The notes below the pieces were generated by a model. That model was given only the letters and a program-made list of their open reading frames with translations. It had not been told where the DNA came from and did not search any database. From the NCBI GenBank assembly GCA_017744915.1, contig JAGIAH010000007.1, positions 149,180 to 213,179 of the forward strand: a stretch of 64,000 bases of DNA, in the 5' to 3' direction. This stretch comes from Agrobacterium tumefaciens (GTDB lineage: Bacteria > Pseudomonadota > Alphaproteobacteria > Rhizobiales > Rhizobiaceae). The position numbers and the translations under genes are program-made. Shown here piece by piece: positions 10,583 to 18,819 of the stretch. Every line of letters starts with the position of its first letter. Positions within the stretch are counted from its first letter, which is position 1.

Positions 10583-10877
10583 GTCTTTCCCCCGGGCACG
10601 ACCTCGAATGGGTCACACCTCGTTATGTTAATTATAGGGGAAACCTTCAGGCAGACCCCCACCCTCAAAATGCATATCGTGTTCGTTAAAAATGTGAAGT
10701 CAAAAACGGGCGATCCTGCACAAAATTTGGAATTTCCACATGGACTGCCACTTTCCCGGTCAAAAGGGCCATGATTTTGGCAGGAAGTGCTGAAAAAATG
10801 ACGGCCGGATGCTTATTTTAGCATTACGCAAGCCCGTTATTTGACGGGCAGCGGGCAAAGGAGTAGCGAAGATCGAA
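10583..10877. promoter_or_regulatory. Divergent intergenic region, livH / cysQ-like gene
   Basis: 295 bp with no credible ORF, and AT-richer than its flanks. It must hold the livH promoter and the promoter of the phosphatase gene. A short hairpin GCCCGT/ACGGGC lies near 10831-10848. No regulator site could be assigned. Confidence 0.45.
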
Positions 10878-11720
10878 ATGGCAAAATCCCCTTACGGGAT
10901 GGCCCCGTCGCCGGATGGCTGTGGCAAAGAGATGATCGACATATTGACGAAAGCGGCGCTGGACGCCGGGCAGGCGATCATGGCGGTTCACCGCGCCGGC
11001 CCGCATGTGTCTTATAAGGATGACTGCTCGCCGGTGACCGAAGCCGATCAGCGCGCCGAGACGATCATCCTTGCGGCGCTGGCCGCCCACTTCCCGGAAA
11101 TCCCCGTGGTTGCCGAAGAAGCCGTGTCGAACGGCATCCTGCCGGAAACCGGGGCGGAGTTCTTTCTGGTCGATCCGCTTGACGGCACCAAGGAATTCAT
11201 TTCCGGCAAGGACGATTTCACCGTCAACATCGCGCTCATCCGCAACGGCGTTCCGGTGGCCGGCGTGGTCTACGCCCCCTGCCGCGGCCAGGCATGGACG
11301 GGCGAAGACAACGCCGCCGAAAAACTCGCAATATCAGGCGACGGCGCGATCCTGTCGCGCCACCCCATCCGCGCCCGCCGTCGCGGCGCCTCCCCGGTGG
11401 CGCTGATCAGCCGTTCGCACTGCACGGCGAAAACGGAAGCCTTCGTGGCCGAACACGGGCTGAAGGACTGCATCTCCGTCGGTTCCTCGCTGAAATTCTG
11501 CATGCTGGCGGAGGGCGCCGCCGACATCTACCCCCGCTTCAGCCGCACCATGATGTGGGACACGGCCGCCGGCGACGCCGTGCTGCGTGCCGCAGGCGGC
11601 CGGACGCTCGATAGCGAGGGGCGGCTGCTTGCCTATGCGGTGAGGGGCGAGGGCGAGGATGCGCTGGCCAATCCGGATTTCATTGCCGAAGGGGCGATGG
11701 CGGTGGAACACGCGGGGTAA
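10878..11720 (+). CDS. cysQ: 3'(2'),5'-bisphosphate nucleotidase, CysQ-like
   Basis: A 280-residue inositol-monophosphatase-fold enzyme. The metal-binding motifs are visible: VVAEEA, DPLDGTKEF and WDTAAGDAVLRAAGG. The TKEF version of the second motif points to CysQ, which hydrolyses adenosine 3',5'-bisphosphate (PAP) from sulfate assimilation, rather than to SuhB. The ATG at 10878 has an AAAGGAG 15 bases upstream, rather far; an internal ATG at 10932 (MIDILTKAALDAG) matches the usual family start and could be the real one. Confidence 0.88.
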   Translation: MAKSPYGMAPSPDGCGKEMIDILTKAALDAGQAIMAVHRAGPHVSYKDDCSPVTEADQRAETIILAALAAHFPEIPVVAEEAVSNGILPETGAEFFLVDPLDGTKEFISGKDDFTVNIALIRNGVPVAGVVYAPCRGQAWTGEDNAAEKLAISGDGAILSRHPIRARRRGASPVALISRSHCTAKTEAFVAEHGLKDCISVGSSLKFCMLAEGAADIYPRFSRTMMWDTAAGDAVLRAAGGRTLDSEGRLLAYAVRGEGEDALANPDFIAEGAMAVEHAG

Positions 11721-11796
11721 TACCCGCTTGCCGTCTCCTGTGGTTCTTGCTGCGTGTGGCATCGGATTTTTGCGTTGATGAGCTTTGCATATGCGG

Positions 11797-11956
11797 CTCA
11801 CCCCCCTCTGCCCTGCCGGGCATCTCCCCCTCAAGGGGGGAGATCGGGAAGACGCACTCCCCCGCTTCATTCTCAAGCGTTGAGATGACCGAGGCATAGC
11901 CGCAAGTCGATCTCCCCCCTTGAGGGGGAGATGTCCGGCAGGACAGAGGGGGGTGA
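11797..11956. repeat. Long palindromic intergenic repeat, family B, copy 1
   Basis: About 160 bp whose ends are imperfect inverted copies: CCCCCCTCTGCCCTGCCGGG on the left and its near complement, from TCCGGCAGGACAGAGGGGGG, on the right. The inner arms are CCCTCAAGGGGGGAGATCG type. A second copy lies at 21908-22079. It fills most of the gap between the cysQ-like gene and the DUF2793 gene. Confidence 0.8.
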
Positions 11957-12092
11957 CGCAGCATACTCCGAAGCCCGAAAAACACCCCCATCCACCGCCG
12001 CCACAAAAATAATCCCATCCCCGCTCATCCCCACCCCACCCCGCCGCATCACAATGCCCCGCAAACGAACACAACCGCGCGGAAGGCACATC

Positions 12093-13133
12093 ATGACGGA
12101 ACAGACGGCAAGACTTCGGCTTCCCTATATCCTGCCCTCGCAGGCCCAGAAACACGTCACCCACAACGAAGCCCTGCAAAGGCTGGACGCGATCGTGCAG
12201 CTCGTCATCAGGGCCACCGTCGCGACACCGCCCGAAGATGCAGCGGAAGGAGACTGCTTCCTTCTCTCCGCCGACACCACCGGCGACTGGGCTGGCAAGG
12301 GCGGCAGACTTGCCTTCCGGCAGGATGGCGCATGGCTTTCGATCACGCCGCAGCCCGGCTGGACGGCATGGTTCGCGGCCGAAAGCAGATACCGGGTCCT
12401 GCAGGACGGAAACTGGCGTGACTTGCCGCTGCCGGCCAGCGGCCGGCTGGAAAGGCTGGGCATCGGCACGGAGGCAGACGCCGCCAACCGCATGGCGCTC
12501 GCCTCCCCCGCCAGCCTCTTCACCCATGGGCCGGAAGACGGCAGCCACCGCATGACGGTCAACAAGGCAGGCAAAACCGATACCGCCTCGCTGCTGTTCC
12601 AGTCCGGCTGGAGCGGCCGGGCGGAAATAGGCCTTGCCGGCAGCGACGGTTTTTCGATCAAGACGAGTGCGGATGGCGCCACCTGGCATACGGCGCTTTC
12701 ATGCAACGGCGATGGCCGGGTCTCGATGCCCAACCGCCCCGTTGCCGTCGCCGGCCTGCCGGCGGGCACGACGAAACCCGCCAACGGCTCGGCGGCGGGT
12801 TTTTCCGTGCTCTCCATCGCCGAGGGTGGCTTTGCGCTTGGCGATGTGGTGAGTGGCGGCGGGCGGGAACTCGTCGTTCCGGCCAAGGGCCTTTATCTTG
12901 CCGTGCTGTCGCTGGCCGTGGCCTCCTCCTCCGGCCACCGGGCGACACTCGCCGTCAACGGCGCGGCGGTGAATTTCAGCATCGCCGGCAACGCATCCAC
13001 CGCCGGCGCCACGCAGTCGGCAACGGCCCTTCTTTCCCTCGATGCCGGCGACCGTCTGCGGCTGGCGCATGAGGGAACGGTGGAATTGATACAGGGCAAC
13101 GGAAAAACATGCCTTTCGCTTGCGGCGCTCTGA
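12093..13133 (+). CDS. DUF2793 domain protein (phage-tail-like)
   Basis: A 346-residue protein. The first 100 residues match DUF2793 as I know it (LPYILPSQAQKHVTHNEAL, then the EGDCFLL and DGAWLSITPQPG patterns). The C-terminal half is a beta-rich, serine/alanine-rich domain that looks like a tail-fibre or C1q-like fold. DUF2793 proteins occur in phage and gene-transfer-agent tail regions and also singly in alphaproteobacteria. No other phage genes are nearby. The start at 12093 is supported by GGAAGG seven bases upstream; the longer frame from 11931 runs through the family B repeat and is rejected. Confidence 0.85.
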   Translation: MTEQTARLRLPYILPSQAQKHVTHNEALQRLDAIVQLVIRATVATPPEDAAEGDCFLLSADTTGDWAGKGGRLAFRQDGAWLSITPQPGWTAWFAAESRYRVLQDGNWRDLPLPASGRLERLGIGTEADAANRMALASPASLFTHGPEDGSHRMTVNKAGKTDTASLLFQSGWSGRAEIGLAGSDGFSIKTSADGATWHTALSCNGDGRVSMPNRPVAVAGLPAGTTKPANGSAAGFSVLSIAEGGFALGDVVSGGGRELVVPAKGLYLAVLSLAVASSSGHRATLAVNGAAVNFSIAGNASTAGATQSATALLSLDAGDRLRLAHEGTVELIQGNGKTCLSLAAL

Positions 13134-13255
13134 TCCGGACAACCGATGAGCGAGAAAAATTGCGATTTTTGGAAAAATTTTTTCCCGGCAAAATAAGGCG
13201 ACTCGAACAAATCAGGCGAAACCGTTCAAATTCTTAATAAATTATCACGACCTGC

Positions 13256-13270
13256 TTAGGCAATTTTTAA
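13256..13270. promoter_or_regulatory. CtrA-like box upstream of sciP
   Basis: TTAG-N7-TTAA, one mismatch from the CtrA consensus TTAA-N7-TTAA, 55 bp before the sciP start. A GACTC (CcrM-type GANTC) site lies at 13200-13204. In Caulobacter sciP is CtrA-activated, so the position is plausible; binding is inferred only. Confidence 0.45.
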
Positions 13271-13324
13271 AGGTACCGGGCTAGAGTTCCCGTCATATGG
13301 TCTTGAGTTTGTATAGAGTGTCCA

Positions 13325-13600
13325 ATGACCGAAATGATACGCCCACGAGTTAAATATGTCATCGGCCCCGATGGCAGCCCTCTGACGATTGCGGATCTTC
13401 CGCCTGCCAATACCCGTCGCTGGGTCATTCGCAGAAAGGCGGAGGTGGTTGCCGCGGTACGCGGAGGACTACTGAGCCTCGAGGAAGCCTGCGAGCGTTA
13501 TACGCTTACCGTTGAAGAATTCCTGTCCTGGCAGTCCTCGATCGCCGATCATGGCCTCGCCGGCCTGCGCACCACGCGCATCCAGCAATATCGCCACTAA
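13325..13600 (+). CDS. sciP: CtrA inhibitor SciP (DUF1153)
   Basis: A 91-residue protein matching the SciP/DUF1153 family along its length: an N-terminal strand region (RVKYVIGPDGSPLTIADLPP), then a helix-turn-helix-like segment (RRKAEVVAAVRGGLLSLEEA, CERYTLTVEEFLSWQ). In Caulobacter SciP binds CtrA and DNA at CtrA promoters and blocks transcription after division begins. Here it lies about 2.1 kb upstream of ctrA, the protein it is expected to inhibit. The gene has its own hairpin terminator and a possible CtrA box upstream. Confidence 0.93.
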   Translation: MTEMIRPRVKYVIGPDGSPLTIADLPPANTRRWVIRRKAEVVAAVRGGLLSLEEACERYTLTVEEFLSWQSSIADHGLAGLRTTRIQQYRH

Positions 13601-13646
13601 ACCAGTGCGCCGGCGCGGCAACGCGCCCAAACCGAATTTCCAGAAC

Positions 13647-13674
13647 GCCCCGCCGTATCACCGACGGGGCTTTT
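13647..13674 (+). terminator. Terminator after sciP
   Basis: GCCCCGCCG paired with CGACGGGGC (one mismatch), then TTTT, 47 bp past the sciP stop codon. Confidence 0.7.
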
Positions 13675-13824
13675 GGTTTGATTTCGGATTTCCTTCCGCA
13701 GAACATGCCCGATACGACCGGCGATTGTCGCCGGTTTGTGTCCACTGCGTTCGCCATCCCGCTGTTTCAATTCGGATGCAAGCCGTTACAGTGGCGCAAA
13801 CGAACACGCAGAGAGGCATGCATC

Positions 13825-14106
13825 ATGGATATCAAGACAACCGAAAACGGATCGCACGGCGAATATTCAGCAACCATCGACGGCCACAAGGCGGAGATGA
13901 CCTATTCGCGCACCTCCCCTTCCCTCATCATCATCGACCATACCGGCGTGCCCGATGCGCTGCGCGGCAAGGGCGTCGGCCAGGCGCTCGCCGCCCATGC
14001 GATCGATGAAGCCCGCAAGGGCGGCTGGAAGATCATTCCGCTCTGCCCCTTCTTCAAGGCCCAGACCCTGCGCCATGCCGACTGGGCGGATGTTATCCAG
14101 GGGTGA
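13825..14106 (+). CDS. GNAT-like N-acetyltransferase, YjdJ type
   Basis: A 93-residue minimal acetyltransferase fold. It has the acetyl-CoA loop ALRGKGVGQALAAHAI and the C-terminal strand WKIIPLCPFFKAQ typical of the short YjdJ/Gtn-like family. Its substrate is unknown. The start at 13825 gives the usual family N-terminus; the frame open from 13678 adds unrelated sequence. GAGAGG lies nine bases upstream. It sits between sciP and a family A repeat. Confidence 0.85.
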   Translation: MDIKTTENGSHGEYSATIDGHKAEMTYSRTSPSLIIIDHTGVPDALRGKGVGQALAAHAIDEARKGGWKIIPLCPFFKAQTLRHADWADVIQG

Positions 14107-14177
14107 GCAGATTTAGGCCGAAACGTGAGAAAACCAGTGTGATCCCGATAGCGAGATAATCGCTGGGATCACCGCCC

Positions 14178-14292
14178 GTTTCTTCTCCCCCGCCGGGGAG
14201 AAGGTGGCCCGAAGGGTCGGATGAGGGGCCGAACATCTCGCCCCTTCATCCCGCTGCCGCGACCTTCTCCCCGGCGGGGAGAAGAAACAAGC
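14178..14292. repeat. Palindromic intergenic repeat, family A (RIME-like), copy 2
   Basis: About 115 bp from GTTTCTTCTCCCC to GGGGAGAAGAAAC, with the GGCCCGAAGGGTCGGATGAG core inverted relative to copy 1. It lies between two convergent genes. Confidence 0.82.
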
Positions 14293-14361
14293 GGCACACG
14301 CCCGATCCCTCACGACCGTTCCAAATATCGCGTCATTCATAAATGGGCGTCGATCCTCCCG

Positions 14362-14565
14362 TCACGCCACCTTCAACGGCGGCGTCCCGGCATGCATGCT
14401 CCGGCGCACTTCTTCACGGAATTCGAGCGTATCCTTCGCGCCATGCACCGCAACGGCGTGCTGCACGGCCGCTTCCATAAGCTCCTCCGGAGAATCGGCG
14501 GAGATGGCGACGGTGCATCTGCTGTCACTGGGGAATTCACGGCAATCGATATATTGGCGGGCCAT
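14362..14565 (-). CDS. DUF1059 small protein
   Basis: A 67-residue protein with the DUF1059 layout: MARQYIDCREFPSD at the start, a CTVAISADSPEEL strand-turn-helix and a central AAVQHAVAVHGAKDT. The start at 14565 has a strong GGGAGG ribosome site seven bases upstream, so the longer frame to 14631 is not used. No molecular function is known for the family. Confidence 0.82.
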   Translation of the reverse strand: MARQYIDCREFPSDSRCTVAISADSPEELMEAAVQHAVAVHGAKDTLEFREEVRRSMHAGTPPLKVA

Positions 14566-14727
14566 TTTTTCCTCCCTGCATTGCCGCCCGCGCCCCGCAC
14601 GGGGCGCGTGCGCGTAAAGCCTCCGGCTCACGGTCGGAACCCCCGTAAATTACGCCTTTCCCCGCCCCCGGACAATCGAAATCGGGGTGGCGATCCCGTC
14701 GGGAAACACCGGCAGTGCAGCAAAGCG

Positions 14728-14756
14728 GAAAGGCCGCCCTTGCGGAGCGGCCTTTC
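14728..14756 (-). terminator. Hairpin downstream of the fliJ-like gene
   Basis: A perfect 10-bp stem GAAAGGCCGC / GCGGCCTTTC with a 9-base loop, 95 bp past the fliJ-like stop on the minus strand. No clear T-run follows, so a terminator role is only possible. Confidence 0.35.
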
Positions 14757-14850
14757 GAAAAAATGCAAGGCGTCCCGTCATTGAAAGCCGCCTCCTGATC
14801 CACCGGCAGCCGTCAATGAGGACGAAATTCGTCAGGTCTTGCGCCGGTCG

Positions 14851-15201
14851 TCAGGCGCGGGCGCGGATCGCTCCGTCGCGGTTTTCCAGTGCCGCGGCCT
14901 TTTCATATTCGGCCTGCACCTCTTCCAGCGACGCTTCCGCCGCTTCCTGCTGGGCCTTCAGTTCCCGGATGGAAACCTGAAGATTATCCGCCCGCTGGCG
15001 CGCGGCCTTGGCGAAGGTCGGATAGGCGAAATGGGTCGGATCGGTAATACCCGACTTGCTTTCTTCCAGCGATATCTGATGCACCAGTTCCTTTGCCATC
15101 CGTTCAAACTCGGACATCATCTGCTGCAGCTGGTTAAGCTGCCGGCGTTTTTCGTTGACCTGAAATTCCTTCAGGCGAACCAGGCTGTCACGCGACTTCA
15201 T
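14851..15201 (-). CDS. fliJ: FliJ-like flagellar protein
   Basis: A 116-residue, almost wholly alpha-helical coiled-coil protein (SRDSLVRLKEFQVNEKRRQL, then a second helix from about residue 65). This is the pattern of FliJ, the soluble export chaperone and stalk component that links the flagellar ATPase FliI to the export gate. The start at 15201 has GGAG eight bases upstream. It is divergent from ctrA across a 481-bp region; in Caulobacter many flagellar genes are CtrA-dependent. No other flagellar genes are in the window, so the name rests on family resemblance. Confidence 0.75.
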   Translation of the reverse strand: MKSRDSLVRLKEFQVNEKRRQLNQLQQMMSEFERMAKELVHQISLEESKSGITDPTHFAYPTFAKAARQRADNLQVSIRELKAQQEAAEASLEEVQAEYEKAAALENRDGAIRARA

Positions 15202-15682
15202 ACGCAATACTCCATGGATAGCGAGACCCGGATCAAAAAGGCACTATGCCCCCCTGATCGGCCCGTTTAACCCGCCCGTTCAACCGGCCGGGTTAACCCC
15301 TTGTGCCGGAATGATTCCTAAAAGTTACCCGACGTTAATAAAAAACCGCCGTCGTTAACCTTTCGTTTACGGGCATCGTTAATGATAACGACGATCATTT
15401 AAGGGTCGGTAAATGCCAGGTCCAAAAAAACGGGCCAGACGATGTAAGAGTCGATTGAATCACTTAGCGGGAAATCCTCACGTTAAGCTTCAATTTTGGC
15501 GATGGTGGATTCACGTGCAAAAACAGCGAAATGCCTACTTTGCTTAATAAATTCGATACACCTTGCCAAAGGCAATTAGAATTTGTTAACCATTTGGTGG
15601 CAGCCTGCAAATCAGGCAACGTCTGGATCCGCATCGCGCGAGGCAATGATTTACCGGTTCGCGGGCGGCAAAGGGGATAATT
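15202..15682. promoter_or_regulatory. ctrA / fliJ divergent regulatory region
   Basis: 481 bp, AT-rich, with no credible ORF. It contains four GANTC sites (15313-15317, 15448-15452, 15457-15461, 15508-15512), two of them only nine bases apart, and several TTAA half-sites. GANTC is the target of the cell-cycle methyltransferase CcrM, which controls ctrA expression in Caulobacter. The long leader suggests more than one promoter for ctrA. Confidence 0.6.
15355..15370. promoter_or_regulatory. CtrA-like box in the ctrA/fliJ intergenic region
   Basis: TTAA-CCTTTCG-TTTAC, one mismatch from TTAA-N7-TTAAC. It lies 154 bp upstream of the fliJ-like start and 313 bp upstream of ctrA, and could serve either gene. 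Confidence 0.4.
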
Positions 15683-16387
15683 ATGCGGGTTCTACTTATT
15701 GAAGACGACAGCGCGACAGCGCAGAGCATTGAACTGATGCTCAAGTCGGAGAGCTTTAACGTCTACACGACCGACCTCGGTGAGGAAGGCGTGGACCTCG
15801 GCAAGCTCTATGATTACGACATTATTCTTCTCGACCTCAACCTGCCCGACATGTCGGGTTACGAGGTTCTGAGAACGCTTCGCCTCTCCAAGGTCAAGAC
15901 GCCAATCCTCATCCTGTCCGGCATGGCCGGCATCGAGGACAAGGTTCGGGGCTTGGGCTTTGGCGCCGACGATTACATGACGAAGCCGTTCCACAAGGAC
16001 GAGCTTGTTGCCCGCATTCACGCAATCGTCCGTCGTTCCAAGGGCCATGCGCAGTCGGTCATCGCCACCGGCGAGCTGATCGTCAATCTCGATGCCAAGA
16101 CGGTTGAAGTGGGCGGCCAGCGCGTTCACCTGACCGGCAAGGAATATCAGATGCTCGAGCTGCTTTCGCTGCGCAAGGGCACGACGCTGACCAAGGAAAT
16201 GTTCCTGAACCACCTTTATGGCGGCATGGACGAGCCGGAACTGAAGATCATCGACGTCTTCATCTGCAAGCTGCGCAAGAAGCTCGCAAATGCAGCCGGC
16301 GGCGCAAACTACATCGAAACCGTCTGGGGCCGCGGCTATGTTCTGCGCGAGCCGGATGGCGCCACGGAATTCCTCGAAACCGCCTGA
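15683..16387 (+). CDS. ctrA: Cell-cycle master response regulator CtrA
   Basis: A 234-residue OmpR-class regulator. The receiver carries acidic residues EDD at 7-9, phospho-acceptor Asp51 in [11 protein letters not shown] and Lys in YMTKPF. The C-terminal winged helix has the CtrA-specific stretch [20 protein letters not shown] and ends [19 protein letters not shown]. CtrA activates or represses division, flagellar and DNA-methylation genes in alphaproteobacteria. It receives phosphate through ChpT, encoded 2.5 kb downstream, and is inhibited by SciP, encoded upstream. The tail ends ETA and lacks the Ala-Ala end that marks Caulobacter CtrA for ClpXP. Confidence 0.98.
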   Translation: MRVLLIEDDSATAQSIELMLKSESFNVYTTDLGEEGVDLGKLYDYDIILLDLNLPDMSGYEVLRTLRLSKVKTPILILSGMAGIEDKVRGLGFGADDYMTKPFHKDELVARIHAIVRRSKGHAQSVIATGELIVNLDAKTVEVGGQRVHLTGKEYQMLELLSLRKGTTLTKEMFLNHLYGGMDEPELKIIDVFICKLRKKLANAAGGANYIETVWGRGYVLREPDGATEFLETA

Positions 16388-16417
16388 TCCATTCCGGAAC
16401 AGGACAGTTTTTAAAAG

Positions 16418-16442
16418 ACCCGCTGGAAACGGCGGGTTTTTT
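16418..16442 (+). terminator. Terminator after ctrA
   Basis: Stem ACCCGC / GCGGGT (16418-16423, 16432-16437) followed by six T, 30 bp past the ctrA stop. Confidence 0.85.
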
Positions 16443-16453
16443 GTTGCGATTTT

Positions 16454-16490
16454 CTCCCTCATTCCTGTGCCTGTCACAGGAATGAGGGAG
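16454..16490. repeat. Perfect 16-bp inverted repeat
   Basis: Arms CTCCCTCATTCCTGTG (16454-16469) and CACAGGAATGAGGGAG (16475-16490) with a five-base loop. No T-run follows on either strand. It lies just after the ctrA terminator and 40 bp before the acetyltransferase start. The arms do not match repeat families A-C. Confidence 0.85.
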
Positions 16491-16530
16491 GAAAAGAGCC
16501 TGGCCACGCAGCGCAAAAGGACGACGGTAC

Positions 16531-17046
16531 ATGAACCACGCCATCCCAACCCTCAAGACCCGCCGCCTGACATTGCGCCCGCTGACCATGGCGGACTTTC
16601 CGGCCTATCGGGATTTCATGGCCTCGCCGCGCTCCACCGGCGTCGGCGGCCCCTATGACCTGCCCTCCACCTGGGGCGTGTTCTGCCACGATCTGGCCAA
16701 CTGGCACTTCTTCGGCCATGGCGCATTGATGATCGAGCTTGGCGAGACGGGCGAATGTATCGGTCAGATCGGCATCAATCACGGCCCGCTCTTTCCCGAA
16801 AAGGAGCTGGGCTGGCTGCTTTATGACGGCCATGAAGGGCGCGGTTATGCCGCGGAAGCGGCGGTGGCAATGCGCGACTGGGCTTTTGCGACCCTGAACC
16901 TGCCGACACTGGTCAGCTACGTCTCCCCGCAGAACCGCAAATCGGTGGCCGTCGCCGAGCGAATCGGTGGCACGCTTGACGGATCGGCGCCACGCTCCGA
17001 CCCCGAAGACCTCGTTTATCGCTACCATCCGGTCAAGACGGTTTGA
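16531..17046 (+). CDS. GNAT acetyltransferase, RimJ/RimL type
   Basis: A 171-residue N-acetyltransferase that begins with the family pattern LKTRRLTLRPLTMADFPAY. It has the acetyl-CoA loop LGWLLYDGHEGRGYAAEAAV and the late motif SYVSPQNRKSVAVAERIGG. Relatives acetylate ribosomal protein N-termini, other proteins or small molecules; the substrate is not readable here. It stands alone downstream of ctrA and its hairpins. Confidence 0.88.
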   Translation: MNHAIPTLKTRRLTLRPLTMADFPAYRDFMASPRSTGVGGPYDLPSTWGVFCHDLANWHFFGHGALMIELGETGECIGQIGINHGPLFPEKELGWLLYDGHEGRGYAAEAAVAMRDWAFATLNLPTLVSYVSPQNRKSVAVAERIGGTLDGSAPRSDPEDLVYRYHPVKTV

Positions 17047-17101
17047 AAATCGGGATGCTTCGGAACCTCCACGACCCCCAAAGCATCCCGACCTATCCAT
17101 C

Positions 17102-18149
17102 TTAATGCAATTCCACTTTCAGAAAGCCGAGGATTGCCTCGGCGATCTGCGCGTGAATGGCCGCGCGATCCCTGCCGCCGCCATCCCGGCAGACGAAACC
17201 TTCGCCCGGCGAAAGCGCCTCGACGATTTTTTCGCCGTTCGGTTTGCAGATCTGCATGAAGCTGAAATGGCTGGCATCCGGTATTTCCCGATAAACAGTC
17301 GTCACCTTCGGCAAATTCCGTGCGATATAGTCGGAATCGGCCTTGATGGCGGCAATCTCTTTCGTCTCCACGCCGGCGGCCAGCACCAGAACCGGCACTT
17401 CCACACCCCGCAGCGTCTCCGGCAGAAAACCGGCAGCCGGCCCAAGATCGAGCGAGACAACCGCGCGGATGCGAATATCCCGCAAATCCGCCGAAAGGCG
17501 CGGATCGGCCCTGCCGTCGCCGACGATGCCGACCTTGCCCAACAGCCGCGGCGCCTTGCATTGCGGCGGCAGCGTCTCGGCCTTGCAATCCTTCAGGGCA
17601 AGTTCGGCGCTATACCGCGCGCCCGCCAGTTCCATCGTGGTCCAGCCGCCGAGGGAATGGCCGATCACGGCGATGCGTGCCGCATCGATCCTGCCGGCGA
17701 ATCGCTCGTCATCGAGCAGCGCGGTCAGCGTCCTGCTGATATCGCGCGGCCGCTCCCATAGGGGAACGATCTCCGTCGCGTTTTCTTCGGTGAAGGATTC
17801 GCCGCCATGATCCGGCGCGGCCACGACGTAACCTTCCCGCACAAGTTCGCCAGCCATCCAGTTCAGGTTGCGCCAGCTTCCGCCAAAACCGTGCGACAGC
17901 AGCACGAGGGGACGGGAACCGGCCAGAAGGGCAGCATCCGGTTGAACCTCGAGACCGTAAAAGGCTGCATTTTCTCCCACGATCGCGCTTTTGCCCGAGG
18001 GCGCGGCCGGATACCACAATGATACGGCAAGCGCCCGCGCACCGGCCCCATCCGGCAGCTCGATCCGTTTAAAGCCAATGGCGCTTCCTGCCATCGCGGC
18101 CTGAGCGGTGAAAAAAAATGACAATTGCCGCCAGAAGAAGATTGCGCAT
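17102..18149 (-). CDS. Alpha/beta hydrolase (dienelactone-hydrolase-like) with apparent frameshift in the signal peptide
   Basis: The main frame encodes a secreted-type alpha/beta hydrolase: an oxyanion region VLLSHGFGGSWRN, nucleophile elbow GHSLGG and a late DASHFSFMQ that supplies the His. The expected start is the ATG at 18149, preceded by CTGGAGC; it reads MRNLLLAAIVIFF and then leaves the frame. Eight T (minus strand, 18111-18118) separate this from the main frame; with seven T the two halves join to give a normal signal peptide ending TAQAAMA. As written, only the internal ATG at 18094 gives an intact 330-residue protein, without export signal. This is a true frameshift, a slippage-controlled gene or a sequencing error. 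Confidence 0.75.
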
Positions 18150-18202
18150 GAAAAGCTCCAGGAGTTGTTGAGAACCAACCCTTGGCTGAAGCTACCGCCC
18201 AC

Positions 18203-18252
18203 CGAGACCTCAAACAGGTTTCAGGAGGTGCCGAAACCTGTTTGAGGTCTCG
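18203..18252. repeat. Perfect 20-bp inverted repeat
   Basis: Arms CGAGACCTCAAACAGGTTTC (18203-18222) and GAAACCTGTTTGAGGTCTCG (18233-18252) with a ten-base loop AGGAGGTGCC. It lies between two minus-strand genes. No T-run follows, and it is unrelated to repeat families A-C. Confidence 0.88.
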
Positions 18253-18272
18253 ATGGACAAGGCAGAAGCGCC

Positions 18273-18800
18273 CTAGACCCCCGTCACCCGTTCGAAAAGC
18301 CGCACGGGATTGTCCCGAAATATCGCCTCGCGAAAGGGCCGGAAGCCGAATCGGGCGGCGATGGCGAGCGACGGGGTGTTCAGCGGATCAATCATGCAAA
18401 CGATCCGCCGCGAAATGCCGCTATCGTCGAGCCAGCCGGTTGCCGCCGCCACCGCTTCGGTCGCGACGCCCTTGCCCGCCAGTTGCCCGTCGATTTTCCA
18501 CATCGCCTCGGGCACGCCGTCGAAATCGGGCCCGTTGCCGCGGCGCATATGGGCAAAGCCCACCTCGCCGACGATGCGCCCCGTGGCAAGCTCTTCCACC
18601 ACAAAGGGGCCGAAGCCGAAAACGGACCAATGGCCGATGAAACGCAGCATGCGGGCGAAGGCCAGTTCCGGATCCAGCGGGGCAATCGACCTGACCCCGT
18701 CGATCCGCGGAACATCGGCGCTCCAGAATGCGCAATAAAGCGCTTCATCGGCAATGGCATGTGGCCGCAGGACAAGGCGAGCGGTGGTCAGACGGGTCAT
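18273..18800 (-). CDS. GNAT acetyltransferase, RimL type
   Basis: A 175-residue acetyltransferase: TTARLVLRPHAIADEALYCA at the N-terminus, acetyl-CoA region GQLAGKGVATEAVAAATGWL and C-terminal NTPSLAIAARFGFRPF. It is the second RimL-type gene in 2 kb, but shares little sequence with the one at 16531, so a recent duplication is unlikely. Its start is 87 bp downstream of the chpT stop on the same strand, separated from it by a terminator. Confidence 0.88.
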   Translation of the reverse strand: MTRLTTARLVLRPHAIADEALYCAFWSADVPRIDGVRSIAPLDPELAFARMLRFIGHWSVFGFGPFVVEELATGRIVGEVGFAHMRRGNGPDFDGVPEAMWKIDGQLAGKGVATEAVAAATGWLDDSGISRRIVCMIDPLNTPSLAIAARFGFRPFREAIFRDNPVRLFERVTGV

Positions 18801-18819
18801 GAACAGGCTCCCAAAAACG

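Noticed and set aside
11334..12689. 451-codon minus-strand frame spanning the family B repeat
   Set aside because: It runs through parts of two plus-strand genes and a palindromic repeat; no start signal or domain.
12093..13133. Prophage or gene-transfer-agent remnant suggested by the DUF2793 gene
   Set aside because: No capsid, portal, terminase, tail-tape or integrase genes are nearby; the gene stands alone.
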